Positions 34,977 to 45,604 are shown, counted from the stretch's first letter. The stretch is 64,000 nt of DNA from Symbiodinium natans (GCA_905221605.1 CAJNDS010002845.1:1030713-1094712), one strand, 5' to 3'. Notes: generated by a model not told the origin, from the sequence alone. Numbers and translations: made by a program.

Positions 34977-36388
34977 TCCAAGGAGACAAGACTAGGCCCA
35001 TTGACGACCTTTCAGCCAGCTTAGTCAACAGCACGTTGGGAGTCGATGAGAAAATCGTTGTGCAGCCCTCAGCCTCCACCATCAGCCTAGCGCTGCACAT
35101 CCAAACTAGGTGTTTGTCAGCCAGGCGAAAGCCTTCACAGCCGGCAGGGATGAAAGGCAGAACTTTCGACTTAAAGTCTGCCTTCAAGCAGCTAGGCATA
35201 GCCTCGCAGGACCTACCTTTTGCCAAGGTCACAGTGTGGAATCCAGACAAGCAGTCCCCGGCAGTCTTGGCTTTGAAAGCCCTTCCATTCGGTGCGACTG
35301 GCAGCGTACATGGTTTCAGTCGCTGTAGTCTTGCCCTATGGCAAATTGCCGTCGGCCTTTTATTACTGCCATTGACAATGTTTTTCGATGACTACACAGC
35401 AGTCACAGTCTCGGAAGACAGCCAGAGCGTCGAGACAAGCTTCTTGCTTCTGTTAAAGCTCCTAGGCTGGAAGGCAGCCCTGCATGGCAACAAAGCACAG
35501 TCGTTCTCAGAATGTTTTGTCAGCCTCGGCATAGCCTACATTCTACCCAGAACTCCTGCAGGCTTCGTCCGAGTGAGCAACACGGACGCCAGGAAGCAGG
35601 AAGTCAGCGACACGTGCTTCCGCGCCCTTAAAGCAGGCACTTTCTCGCCAGCAGAATGTCTGGCATTTGCAGGCAGGCTCAGATGGCTAGACGCTCAGAG
35701 TTTTGGTAGACGAGGCAGGTGGGCCTTCAGGACAATTCTGGAACACGGCACCAGGCCAGGGAGGTCCAGACAGCTTCAGCTCTCGCCTCAGCTGCGTGAC
35801 GCCTTAGTCTGGGTGCAGGAGAACGTTCCCACAGCAAAGCCCAGAGCGTTCAAAACACCAGCCTCGAAAGCCTACAACGTCTTCACAGACGGCTCATTTG
35901 AGGCAGGAGTAGGAAGAGTAGGAGGCGTCCTCTGCAGCCCTACGGGCACAGTCACAGAGTGGTTTCAGGCAACAGTGCCCTCAGACATGGTTCAGTCCTG
36001 GCTTCAGGAGGGCACCAGCCATTCCATCATGCAATGTGAATTACTGGCAGTTGCCGTAGCCGCCGCTCTCTGGGGAGCAGCCATGACAGATTGGCCAGTC
36101 ACCTGGTGGATCGATAACAACGCAGCCTTGCATAGCCTTATAGCAGCCAAAGGCTATCCAGATTCGAACTACAGGCTGGTACAGACAGTCCTGCACTGCG
36201 AACAGGAGTTCCTCCTGCAATCGTGGATCTCGCGCGTTCCAAGCGCAAGCAACCCGGCAGACGCGCCCAGTCGCGGGGAGAGGGCAGAGTTTTTACAGCA
36301 CGCTACAGAGAGAGAAATCAAGGTGGGGTGGATGAGGTGCCTCGCAAGAGGTGCTGTGCCACTTAGCCTACTGCAGCCGACTAATTGA
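34835..36388 (+). CDS. Reverse transcriptase and RNase H frame of the retrotransposon
   Basis: The frame overlaps the methyltransferase frame by 142 bases in the -1 phase; clear RT homology starts near 34955 (RRFPIVQGDKTRPIDDLS). RT motifs: A as FDLKSAFKQLGI (Asp112), B as LPFGATGSVHGFSR, C as MFFDDYTAV (FDD, residues 184-186), then LGWKAALHGNKAQ and FVSLGIAY. RNase H follows with VFTDGSFEAG (Asp352), QCELLAVAVA (Glu402), WWIDNNAALHSL (Asp427) and SNPADAPSRG (Asp476), so all four catalytic acids are present. FDD in place of YxDD and this RNase H form fit DIRS-type elements. The frame ends 9 bases before B1. Both catalytic sites are intact. Confidence 0.92.
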   Translation: MEPVQAQLRPQSRRSPLEAESRRMCRGMGHPRGGARRSANQLRRFPIVQGDKTRPIDDLSASLVNSTLGVDEKIVVQPSASTISLALHIQTRCLSARRKPSQPAGMKGRTFDLKSAFKQLGIASQDLPFAKVTVWNPDKQSPAVLALKALPFGATGSVHGFSRCSLALWQIAVGLLLLPLTMFFDDYTAVTVSEDSQSVETSFLLLLKLLGWKAALHGNKAQSFSECFVSLGIAYILPRTPAGFVRVSNTDARKQEVSDTCFRALKAGTFSPAECLAFAGRLRWLDAQSFGRRGRWAFRTILEHGTRPGRSRQLQLSPQLRDALVWVQENVPTAKPRAFKTPASKAYNVFTDGSFEAGVGRVGGVLCSPTGTVTEWFQATVPSDMVQSWLQEGTSHSIMQCELLAVAVAAALWGAAMTDWPVTWWIDNNAALHSLIAAKGYPDSNYRLVQTVLHCEQEFLLQSWISRVPSASNPADAPSRGERAEFLQHATEREIKVGWMRCLARGAVPLSLLQPTN

Positions 36389-36397
36389 AAGGATATT

Positions 36398-36605
36398 GGG
36401 GGCCGAAGTCGTCGCACGGGTCCCAGCCTTGAACAGCCGGTTTGCAGACGCTTCAGTCGCGGGAACTTGTCCGGTGGCTGTCAAGGGCGCGGGACTTCTG
36501 ACAGAGGCAGACACGAAGCCCGTAGGAATGACCTGCGGAGCTTTGAACCCCACCTTGTGCAAAGAACCTCTGCCTGCATCACTCCGTAGAGTTGACATCC
36601 GTTAA
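36398..36605 (+). repeat. B1 split direct repeat (208 bp)
   Basis: Matches 38518-38725 at 207 of 208 positions and directly abuts A2. The B1-A2 junction reads GTTAA|GACACG and should correspond to the joined ends of the circular intermediate. Confidence 0.97.
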
Positions 36606-36680
36606 GACACGTATGCTTGCATCCTGCTTTAACGGTGGACCAACGACCATTTTGGTTCAAGTTGGTCCAGATTTTCAGCC
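36606..36680 (+). repeat. A2 split direct repeat (75 bp)
   Basis: Identical to A1, including the 9-bp stem and spliced-leader-like loop. It ends 15 bases before the recombinase ATG, so it may also supply that frame's promoter or leader. Confidence 0.97.
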
Positions 36681-36695
36681 CACCCTCCACTCCCT

Positions 36696-38516
36696 ATGAG
36701 ACGGGTCATAGACCCAGCTTGGGAATGTGGCTTAGGCTTCGGAGAAGTCAAGCGCAGCCGCACAGACTTGCGCCTGCCCTGGGAGGAGCCTACTTTCAGT
36801 TTTGTGGTAAGCGACAGGTGCTTCTTGGACGACGTGCCTGCGTCTCTGCTGGATCCGCCAGACCCAGTAGCCCTGCCTACGCCGGTGTTGGAGACGGCTA
36901 AGGCCTCGCTTTTGGCTCCAGCCCAGTTGCCTCAGCCCAAACTCAGACGTTTGTCTCAGTGGAAACCTCAGGACAGTCAGGCAGAAAGGCAAGCAGCCCT
37001 CTCCAAGTGGAGTCAACTGTTGCGAGCAGCCCCTCACTTCTTCACTGAGGCGGTTCAGTTGGAAATTGTCCATGAAAACATGCAGATCGAGTTGGGAAAC
37101 TTTGACCTGAGGTTCGCCAAGAAGAGCACAAACACTCTTCTGAACAGGGTTAGCAGTCTGCAGAGGTTTGCAGCCTGGGCCCTGAGGTCCTTCCCGCATG
37201 AGCCCCTGGCAGAAGCCTTGGTTTTCCTCTACTGTCAGCAACTCAGTCAGAAACAGACTGGTAGCAGTGCCCCGGACCAGCTGTGCCAGGCCCTCAACTT
37301 CGCAGGAGGGACCTTAGAGCTCAGAGTGCCTCAAAGTGACCTGGTCAGCGCCCGAGTGCAAGGACTAGCTCATCAGTGCATGAAACAACAGAAGCCACCT
37401 CAGCAGGCGCCGGCCCTAACAGCCGACCAAGTCAGGTGGCTACAGACGGTGGTTCAGTCTGATGAGACGCAGTATGAGAGATATATGGCAGCCACTTTTC
37501 TTTTCATGATTTATGCAAGGGCACGCCATAGCGACGTCAGGCGAAGCAAGCGAATCACAGTCGACAGGGATGAGATGGGAAACCCCGTCTACATTGAATG
37601 TTCAGTCTTGAATCCCAAACAGTCGAAGGCCAGTCGGCGTAGAAACCTCTTCTTGCCACTAGTTGCGCCGGCAGTCGGCATCTGCGAGCAGCCTTGGGCA
37701 GTCGAGTGGTTGTTGCTTCGCGAGCACCTTGGCTTGGTCTGCGACGGTGACATAGAGAACAGCCCCTTACTACCCGAACTCGCAGCCGACGGCAGCCTCC
37801 TTCCAGTCAACTTGGACTCAGCCACGGCTTCACGGTGGTTGCGATGCCTACTATCCAGACAACCTGGCAGCAATCAGTCAGACCTTCTGAAGTTTTCCAG
37901 TCAAGGTCTGAAAGCTACCTGTCTCAGCTGGTGCATGAAATACGCCGTTGCAGACCGTGACCAGACCTTGTTAGGTTATCACAGTCTAGGCAAGAGCTCC
38001 AGTGCCATGAGTTATGGCAGAGACGCACTTGCAGGCCCGCTTCGCACTCTTGAGGCAGTGCTAACGGACATCAGGCAAGGCAAGTTCAAGCCGGACTCCA
38101 CGAGATCGGGCAGGTGGCAGACGGCGAACGCTTCAGCCTCCGCCTCCTCTGCTACGCCGCCACAACCGCTCGCAGACGTGCAGGAGCCGACCGCAGTCTC
38201 GGACTCAGACAGCTCTGCCGAAGACCTGGCCTCTGAGGGTTCTTCGGGCGAGGATACTCAGCTCTTGCACAGTGTCAGTCACAGCCTAGCCTTGGTAGCA
38301 GGCAGTGATGACTTTCAACTTTTGACGAATGTGAAATCAGGAATTGTGCATATCAGTCGCAGAGAGGCGGATCGCCTCCTTTGCGGGAGAACAGTCTTCA
38401 GTGGCCTTAAGATCGCCGCTACAGTCGATTTCGGCCGTGTACAGGCCTGTTTGACATGCCAGTCTGTGGCAGAAGGTCTTATCGCTGGGCAGTGGGCTTG
38501 TGCCACGTCCTGCTAA
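36696..38516 (+). CDS. Tyrosine recombinase of the retrotransposon
   Basis: 606 codons from ATG 36696 (first ATG after an in-frame stop in A2) to TAA, one base before B2. It integrates the element by site-specific strand exchange through a tyrosine nucleophile. An N-terminal helical DNA-binding part (residues 90-230) includes SKWSQLLRAAPHF and TNTLLNRVSSLQRFAAWALR. The catalytic part has Arg277 in IYARARHSDVRR, the box II region at 401-411 (SSQGLKATCLS), His429 in LLGYHSLGKSS and Tyr440 in MSYGRDA. The canonical HxxR of box II appears as SQGLK, lacking the His and with Lys in the Arg position; whether this is a lineage feature or impairs activity cannot be told. The tail is acidic and serine-rich (about 480-530). 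It is on the same strand as RT, separated from it by the B1-A2 junction. Confidence 0.88.
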   Translation: MRRVIDPAWECGLGFGEVKRSRTDLRLPWEEPTFSFVVSDRCFLDDVPASLLDPPDPVALPTPVLETAKASLLAPAQLPQPKLRRLSQWKPQDSQAERQAALSKWSQLLRAAPHFFTEAVQLEIVHENMQIELGNFDLRFAKKSTNTLLNRVSSLQRFAAWALRSFPHEPLAEALVFLYCQQLSQKQTGSSAPDQLCQALNFAGGTLELRVPQSDLVSARVQGLAHQCMKQQKPPQQAPALTADQVRWLQTVVQSDETQYERYMAATFLFMIYARARHSDVRRSKRITVDRDEMGNPVYIECSVLNPKQSKASRRRNLFLPLVAPAVGICEQPWAVEWLLLREHLGLVCDGDIENSPLLPELAADGSLLPVNLDSATASRWLRCLLSRQPGSNQSDLLKFSSQGLKATCLSWCMKYAVADRDQTLLGYHSLGKSSSAMSYGRDALAGPLRTLEAVLTDIRQGKFKPDSTRSGRWQTANASASASSATPPQPLADVQEPTAVSDSDSSAEDLASEGSSGEDTQLLHSVSHSLALVAGSDDFQLLTNVKSGIVHISRREADRLLCGRTVFSGLKIAATVDFGRVQACLTCQSVAEGLIAGQWACATSC

Positions 38517-38517
38517 A

Positions 38518-38725
38518 GGGGGCCGAAGTCGTCGCACGGGTCCCAGCCTTGAACAGCCGGTTTGCAGACGCTTCAGTCGCGGGAACTTGTCCGGTGGCTG
38601 TCAAGGGCGCGGGACTTCTGACAGAGGCAGACACGAAGCCCGTAGGAATGACCTGCGGAGCTTTGAACCCCACCTTGTGAAAAGAACCTCTGCCTGCATC
38701 ACTCCGTAGAGTTGACATCCGTTAA
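38518..38725 (+). repeat. B2 split direct repeat (208 bp), right end of the element
   Basis: One mismatch to B1 (A at 38680 against C at 36560). Ends GTTAA, after which ATGAATATAT resumes the host TA microsatellite. Confidence 0.97.
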
Positions 38726-38726
38726 A

Positions 38727-38758
<32 letters not shown>
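38726..38758. repeat. (TA)n microsatellite at right edge of the retrotransposon
   Basis: About fourteen TA units after ATGA, followed by AT-rich TACATA-type repeats to about 38825. Confidence 0.93.
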
Positions 38759-38762
<4 letters not shown>

Positions 38763-38825
38763 TATACATATTTGCATTTATGCATGTATACATATTTGCA
38801 TATTTACATCTGTACATGTATACAT

Positions 38826-40338
38826 AGAAGCATTCGCAAGCACGTGTCATGTCCCCACGGCAGAATGAACGAGGTTGCCGACAGCAGCGCCACTGAGCAG
38901 TCAGCCAAGATGCAAAACGAGTAGAGGGCGAGGGTCAGGGAATCGTAGCGACTACACTCGGACTCGGGGAGACTGGGACATGTGACAGGTACCTGTAGGC
39001 TTCCAAGGTTCAGAAGCAGCATCTTAGAAGCGGTACCGGTACACCAGTGACCCAGTACAAGCACTTCACTAGACTGAACACTATAGACTGAACCCCTAAA
39101 CTTTAGCATGAAGCTCGTGGATCTCTCTAGGTCGACCTCTGCGGAAGCACCGGACGCGGATGCAGGCGACTTGCAAAAGGCTCGTCCATGATGCACCTGA
39201 CACAGACCAGGATAAGCGTTTTGGTTGTGCGCGATAGCTTCCAGCTCCAGGGTCAAAGTCCCTTGCAGGAGGTGACTGCTGACATGCACGTGCCTGGAGA
39301 GGTGGAAGAGGACACCTGTCGAGACCCGTCGGTTTCAGTCCAGATGCGATTCGCGCTATCTTCCTGGGGCTTACAGAGCAGGGTCTCGATGAGCGAACAG
39401 TCTATTGAAATTTTGTCCGCTACACTTCCCTCGCTTGCCATCCGCACCAGCAAGCACTGACCGGGATCAGAGCCACCTTGCCACTGGCGTTTTTAGGTGG
39501 CTCCGATGCTTGTTGAAACATGTCGCAGCCACCAGAAATCCATCATATAGCAGGGCATCAATCAGTCCTCAGTAATGTGCGCATCTGCTGCGTAGTAGAC
39601 TATGACATTGAATAGACGTTTACGTCTGTAGAAACACTTACCATGAACCACCCACCACGCATCAGTCCTCTGAGCCTAATGGCGCTGGCGATATCGTTCT
39701 TCTTGTGCTCTTGTGCTGGGGGGGAGGGGGGGGGGGTGGGGGGGGGAGGGGGAGAAAGGGGCGGGGAAGGGGCCAGGTTTGGGTGGGGTGGGCGGGGTCC
39801 GTGGGGCGGGGAACGCGTGGGAGTTTATCATGGGGTTGGGCACAACTGGGTATGGCCTGTTGGACTCGCAGACAAGGTAAGCTGCGCTAGCTTTGGTCGC
39901 GAAGAGGAGTGGAATCATCAGATCCGAGTGCTGTTAGTCGATTCCGGCTAAACTTGCGGGTACACAAATGGACGACTGCCTAATGCGCAAGTGACAACAC
40001 TGGGGAGGGATGGATCTAGCTGCAAGCACCTAGCTTGTAGTGTCAGCGTCGTTCGTACGTTGCGATTTCGAGCTCGAGCATCGTGTCAGAAGTACAAACT
40101 CTGAAATCATCCAACAGTGGCCCTGTCGTCAGGGAATACATCATCTTCCGGCCATCCAAACCTTTCTTTTGCAGCATGGGGTGACCATGAGTTAGTTGTT
40201 GCGCACCCGTGAACCTTTTTCTGCTCACCGCCATGCCCCAAGATGCGTAGTTGCCAGATTCCAAAAACCATCATGGGTTGAGCTTCGGGGTGATGCGGTC
40301 TCACACCATCCAGTAGTTGTTTTCCTGCAGCAACGTTC
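38826..40338. other. No gene recognised; G-rich block at 39719-39800
   Basis: Apart from a G-rich imperfect repeat at 39719-39800 (with Gly-rich frame artefacts), only short unsupported frames are seen. A minus frame at 38804-39289 is long but has no motif. Confidence 0.4.
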
Positions 40339-43300
40339 ATGCCATGCCCTTCTTCGACGTCCACGGAAGTTGGGCCTCGAGCTCACGTGCCGGCCCTTCT
40401 CATTGCTGCCTACGCAGCACCTGGCATCGGTTTTGGAGCGTCGCAGGTCATGGTCGCACAGCTGCATTTGCATTTGTATTTGCAAGTCATAAAAAATCAC
40501 ATCAATGGCAAGACAAAACTTACACATTGGTCCGTGAAGTGCAATTGCCGGGTCTTTTGCTCTCAATCCGTAAGATGTCTGGGATGCTCAGGTCAGCTTG
40601 TTCCTGCCAGCATTCTATGCAGACACTCTTGGCGTGCCGCTGGGACAGATTGGGGCTGCAACCACCGCAGTGCAGATCTTTGACGCCATGACCGATCCAC
40701 TGTTGGGCCACATATCTGACAAGTGCAGGGCTACGTGTGGTCGACGCAGGCCCTTCCTGCTCATTGGAGGACTTGGCCTCGCAGCATCCTTCGTGACTCT
40801 GTTTCCTGCACATTCCTTCAGGTGCTGTTTTTGGCAAGTAAGTAGCATGTACTGGCCCATATTGTTTTGGAATAAACTCGCTGGCCACGAGCCATCGTCA
40901 GGTTCTCGCCCCCCGACTTCCGAAATCCTTCTTCTGCACTCGTCTTCGTCACAGCTTTGGGCTTGGCCACGCAATTTTTCTTGACGGTCGCCCGCATACC
41001 GTGGACAGCATGGGCAATCGAGCTTACCTCTGAGTACGATGAGAAGACAAAGCTATCTTCAGTGCGGGAATTCATGTGGGTGCTTGGAGCTATGCTCGGT
41101 GCAGTGCCGAGGTTCGAAAAGCAGTGCAACTTCGACCTAGGCGACTGCAGTCGTTAGACATGTGTACAGGTTGACTCCATTTAGTGTTTTCGTTCTCGAA
41201 CATGCATACTAGGTCCTACCCAGCATCATGGGGACAATCGTTGACGAATCACAGCGGCTTTCCCTTGCTGCTGGCTTTTGGGCCGTGACTATCGTGGCCA
41301 GCAGTGCACTGTGCTTCTGCTGTGTGCGCGATGAAGTCCCGTCAGCTCCAGGCAGGCGCTTTGCTCTCAAATACGCTCAAATAGTTCGGGTCCTTCCGGG
41401 TCCTTCCGCAAATTGTATTCTAGGCTTCTGAACGACACCTCCTGCATCCAGTCCAAACAGGTGACAGCGCCCACACCGTGAGCTCTCAGATTGCCTTCGC
41501 TCGCAGCATTGCTTGCAGCCGGGCAGGCGCAGCACTTTACGCCGCCACTGTTTTGGTGATCATGGCCCCTTGGGTTCTGAGAAAATACTAGGATTTTTGG
41601 CAACGGCTTTCTGTGGAGTGGAGGGGTAGAGGGCCAGTCTAGCGCCCGACAAAGCATCACATCAGTGTGTATCACGACACGACTGTAACCTGTAACTGTA
41701 AATGGCACTTCTCCTTGACACCGGCATGTGTCATCCTCGACAGCGCAACGTCCTTCCAGGCAACTTCCAGCAATGCAATTCTGTTCCCCTTTTTCGTGAA
41801 GTACATTCTCCAAGATGAAGGTGGTACAGAATGGCTGCTTGCCACAGGCACAGAGCAGGTCCGGCTAATCCATTCCAGTTTTAAGTCTTTTCTTAAGATG
41901 TTTGCTTGTTGCTTGTTGCTCAGCGCATCTCAGCAGAAGAAACAACTGGCATTGTTCTCCTTGTTCCTGTTGAGCCCCTGTTAAAGACTCAAACTGTTTT
42001 CGTCTCCGAAAGTCGTAAGAAGAGAGTCTCGAGGCTGCTGGGGCTCTACATCTTCCTCGGCGCAGTGTTCGTCCCGTGGCAGAGTTCAGGGCTTTATCGC
42101 ATTGAAAGTTCCATTCGCCCCCGGATCCCTCGAGCACCCCTTAAGGCAAGCCTTAAGGTGCCTTTCTGGGCATGGGTGGCCAAGCAAGCCGACAAGAAGC
42201 GGACCTTGGTCTTCATCACTTTGGTACAGTCTCCTGGCACCTCCTGGGACAACAGATGACTGACTATCTACCTAAGCAGCTGGAGATCAGTAGGGCTTTG
42301 AAAAGCCATTCTTGTGAAGAGTTTAGAAGTTTGCCTCAAACTAGCCTGAAGGAAGAACCGACCTGGCTTTATGTCTTCGTTCATCGTCAAGAACCCTTGG
42401 ACCCTTGAACTGCGGCGGTCATGTTCTCTTCGTCTGTGTTTCCCGCCAGACGATCTCGAGTGGTCCCGAAGGTGCCCCCATATGATCCTGCAGTCAATGA
42501 TGCAGCAGCACGTATAATTTTCTCAAGGGCGACACAACCAAGGAATGCACACCAAACAAGTTGCACAGATGATCCAAGTACTTGTAAATGGTTCTGGGAA
42601 AAGCCTTTGTCGTAGCATGCCTGTGCCGTTAGATCTCGCCCTTGCAGCCCCGAAGCCAGCTCTGAATGCTGATCCCGGAAGTCCACCGCTGAGCTGACAA
42701 CCCATTCAGCCACGTTTACGACAAATGTCACAGCTTCCGACCTTCAACAAGCTGGCTAACCCTTATGCCACATACGAGAGAAGCCGGGAAGCCTCTTTGG
42801 GATCTCAGGTCGTCAGTGTTGCTGTTGATCTTTGCGGCCGTTGACAGCGGGGCTTTCAGCACCTACGTTGCCTGCATCATCTCGGCAGGACCTGTGAAAC
42901 TGTTGAAAAATGTGAGTGTCAATGCTCTTCCCAGACCCCGTTGTACGCTCAACACCTGTAAACTATCTCAGTGACAGAACCTCATTCAAGTCAACCAAGT
43001 TTATTCTTTTAAGGGCTTAAGCTTCAGTCACTGCAGCTTGTGAAGCGAGTTGAGAAGTCGCTGGCATCAATCAGCCAGGGCAGCGGAACCACATGCGGTC
43101 ACGAAACATGCGCTCTGCTGATGCCTGAGAGCTGCAGCTCGGTTTTTTGAAGCTAGTTGCACATCAGGATCCGTTATGGGGGGGAGCGCTGTGGTCCGCT
43201 TCTCCATGATGGCAGACGTGGCAGATATGCTGCAACTTCAGACCGGAGGGGGTCGAGATGAAGGCCCGAACCTGGTTTTCAAAGCCATCAAAGTACACTC

Positions 43301-44772
43301 GGAGGGCCGGGGGGAGGGGGGAGGGAGTAGTGAACACGGCGGGAGTTTTTTTGTTGCTTTGGCAAGCTCTTCCTCGCCGGCTATTGCGTTGCAGGCAAAA
43401 TTGTTGGCCTCTTCGATGTATCCGCAAAATTGGCTGCATCTGGGTTGGTGGCACTTGGATTCCTGGCAATCGACCTCTCTGGCTACCAGGCACAAGCTAT
43501 TCTCAGGCTTCTGAACTTACTACGAGCCAGGCTGCAGATTGGATGGTTTGGGATTTGGGGATCGTTGAGTTGCCATTACTTGAATGTTGCATGAGCGTCT
43601 TGCCAAAGCCCACATAGTCGATTCCTCGCAGGGTTGTCGATGTGCAGTGTTGCTGGCTTCGCTGGAACAGCAAAACCACGTCACGCCAAACGTATCAAAA
43701 CACTCTCGTCAGCGTCAGCGACTATTCTCAGCCCCAGGGACAGCATGCATAACGCAGCGCGCCTCACAGTGACGACGACGATAGTGCTTAATGTGCAGCA
43801 TAATTAGTACACTCTCCAGTGTTTCCTCAGAGGTGCTGGATGCAGAAATAGAATCGTGCCCTGATGCAAAAATCCAAATGAGCACGCAACAGGCCTGCGT
43901 AAGGGTCTTCCGCTGCGCAGCGATATTTGTTTACCCACGCTTACGGGCCCTCACTCAGAGCGCATTTCTTTTAAAACCGGCAAGCCATCCAAGCCTCGCC
44001 TCGGAGGTAGACGCCATGCCTCAGACGGCAGCAGCAAGCTTTGCCATCCGGCTGTTTTATGCTCCTGGGACGGCAAGCCGTGATTCATGCGTTGATCCTG
44101 GTCGTTTTCCTCTGCAGATGAGTGTTTGTGCTGCATCGGCCTGACCAATAAAAAACGAGTACTTGGCCACCAGGATGAAGCCAGGCGTTTGTGCGCTTTT
44201 GGAAGGAGAAGCAAACAGCAAGGGATCATGTTTCGAAACTGCCAAGGATCCTTGAGTAGCAGTGTCACTGTTGGGTGTCCATAGAGTAAGGACTGGCTGC
44301 TTAGTAACTTTTGGTGGACACTGGGTGCCTTGAAGATGTTTTCTTGAGTCATTGGTGCTTGCAGGTTTACATGTCATGAGATAAGTCGCAGGCCTTGGTG
44401 CCAAGCATCTTGGCGCTCTTCTCTGCGATTGTGATTTGGACGCTGTCCCCTGGCCGAGTTTTGGAGTGCAGAGCTTCGGGGGTTGAGGGTATTGAGTGTA
44501 TTGAGGTCCCGTTCGCATGTTCGCCTCTTGCGATCGGCTCTTTCATCGCTGGCAACTGAGAATGTCAAGTGAGGTATCCGCTCAATCGGGCGCAGCATGC
44601 TGAGATTCTGGCGAAGCTGAGCTTCTCTGCCTCGTTTAGGAACCTGGGCTTCCGCTTCGGTAGCACATGTGTCCACATATTCGTCACCATGAGGCTTGTA
44701 TGCCGACAGGCAGCACCACTCAATCAAATTGCAAATGACTTGTCATGCGGCTTTTGCTTTTTTTTCTTGTGA
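40339..44772 (+). CDS. MFS transporter, GPH/MFSD2-like sugar-cation symporter type, about ten exons
   Basis: Membrane transporter assembled from phase-compatible exons. 40339-40446: ATG start, HVPALLIAAYAAPGIGFGAS (TM1, GTCATG donor). From 40592: LFLPAFYADTLGVPLGQIGA, FDAMTDPLLGHISDKCR and GRRRPFLL (the MFS loop 2-3 signature D-P-G-x-x-S-D-x-x and RRR). 40955-41103: IPWTAWAIELTSEYDEKTKL (family motif PYxAxxxELT-DYxERT). From 41213: LPSIMGTIVDESQR plus a TM. 41760-41858: AILFPFFVKYILQDEGGTE. 42158-42223: VPFWAWVAKQADKKRTLVF (PFW-K-K). About 43180-43292: MMADVADMLQLQTGG and RDEG (LADVVDYDELxTGxRREG-like). From about 43367: KIVGLFDVSAKLAASGLVAL. From 44392: ALVPSILALFSAIVIW. About 44570: RYPLNRAQHAEILAKL (the Y-P-L-x-x-x-x-H-x-x-I tail). 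Exact ends of several exons and the final stop are uncertain; substrate unknown. Confidence 0.78.
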
Positions 44773-45604
44773 CCTTTTCAGCTAGATCTCACAAGCTTCT
44801 ATCTGCGACAACTGCTTGCTTGGCCATTGAAGAGACTCCTTCCCCCAACATAACATGCAGATGATGCAAAAACAAAAGACGTTCGGGCCGTTGCCAGCAT
44901 TCATGCGCCTTTCGAAGCCCGGTAATTGAAGCGTCTCCTCAACCATATATTGAAGCCCAAGCATGGAACCCGAGTGGGACATCCTGCATGTATGCCACAA
45001 CCACCTTAACCTTGGCCAAAATTCAATCATTTGTCGGGCCCAAGCCTCTCGCCTCGGAATCCCCACCTTGTCATTCTCTGAAGCGCGCGGAGCCAGCCAA
45101 GACCTCCGAAAACCCTGAGCTACTGGCCGCAGCCCAGGAGCGTTAGCACTCGCAAGCTCAACTTCGAAAACGCAGGTTGCTGATACGAGTGGGGCCAGCT
45201 AATGCGGGAGTGGCGCAGCTACGTGTCTCCTGATTTGAGGAAGTTGGTGAGATGGGCTGTCCGTGGTGGCCGTGCTCAATAGCATGCTGCGCATCTGGCT
45301 TCACCCCGATACTTTCAAACTTTCTGGACGTCCAAAGCAAGCCGGGGCAAGCATGCAGGAGCTGAGTCACTCTTCACGAGGAGTTAAGGTAGGCATGCGT
45401 AAAAGCCAGGGAATTGGCATTAGGATGTAGTCATCGCACAAGTTTTTCGCCTGCTGAGCTGCCAAAGGCACATCAGGATTGGGCGATCAACCCGATGCGT
45501 GACAAAACCTGGGCAGAGCACACACGTAGCGGGGGTGGGGGAAGGGGGGGGGGGGGGGGCGGGGCCCTTTGGCCCTCAGAGCCGTGCTTTCTGTGCCTCT
45601 CGAG
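44773..45604. other. No gene recognised; G-rich tract near 45541-45563
   Basis: A poly-G tract (about 16 G plus flanking G runs) precedes the 45605 exon. No supported gene. Confidence 0.4.

Larger units (their letters stand above)
32761..38725 (+). mobile_element. Tyrosine-recombinase (DIRS-like) retrotransposon with split direct repeats and methyltransferase-like domain
   Basis: A complete 5,965-bp element. Split direct repeats: A1 32761-32835, B1 36398-36605, A2 36606-36680, B2 38518-38725. Between A1 and B1 lie a short gag-like frame, a methyltransferase-like frame and an RT/RNase H frame. Between A2 and B2 lies the tyrosine recombinase frame. Split A1-B1A2-B2 repeats plus YR instead of a DDE integrase define the PAT/Ngaro/kangaroo-like part of the DIRS order, which is thought to replicate through a circular intermediate formed via the B-A junction. 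A copies are identical and B copies differ once (C at 36560, A at 38680), so the insertion is recent. It sits in a CA/TA microsatellite; ATGA occurs across both edges. The recombinase beyond the internal B1-A2 junction and the methyltransferase ahead of RT are unlike the classic DIRS1 order. Confidence 0.93.
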
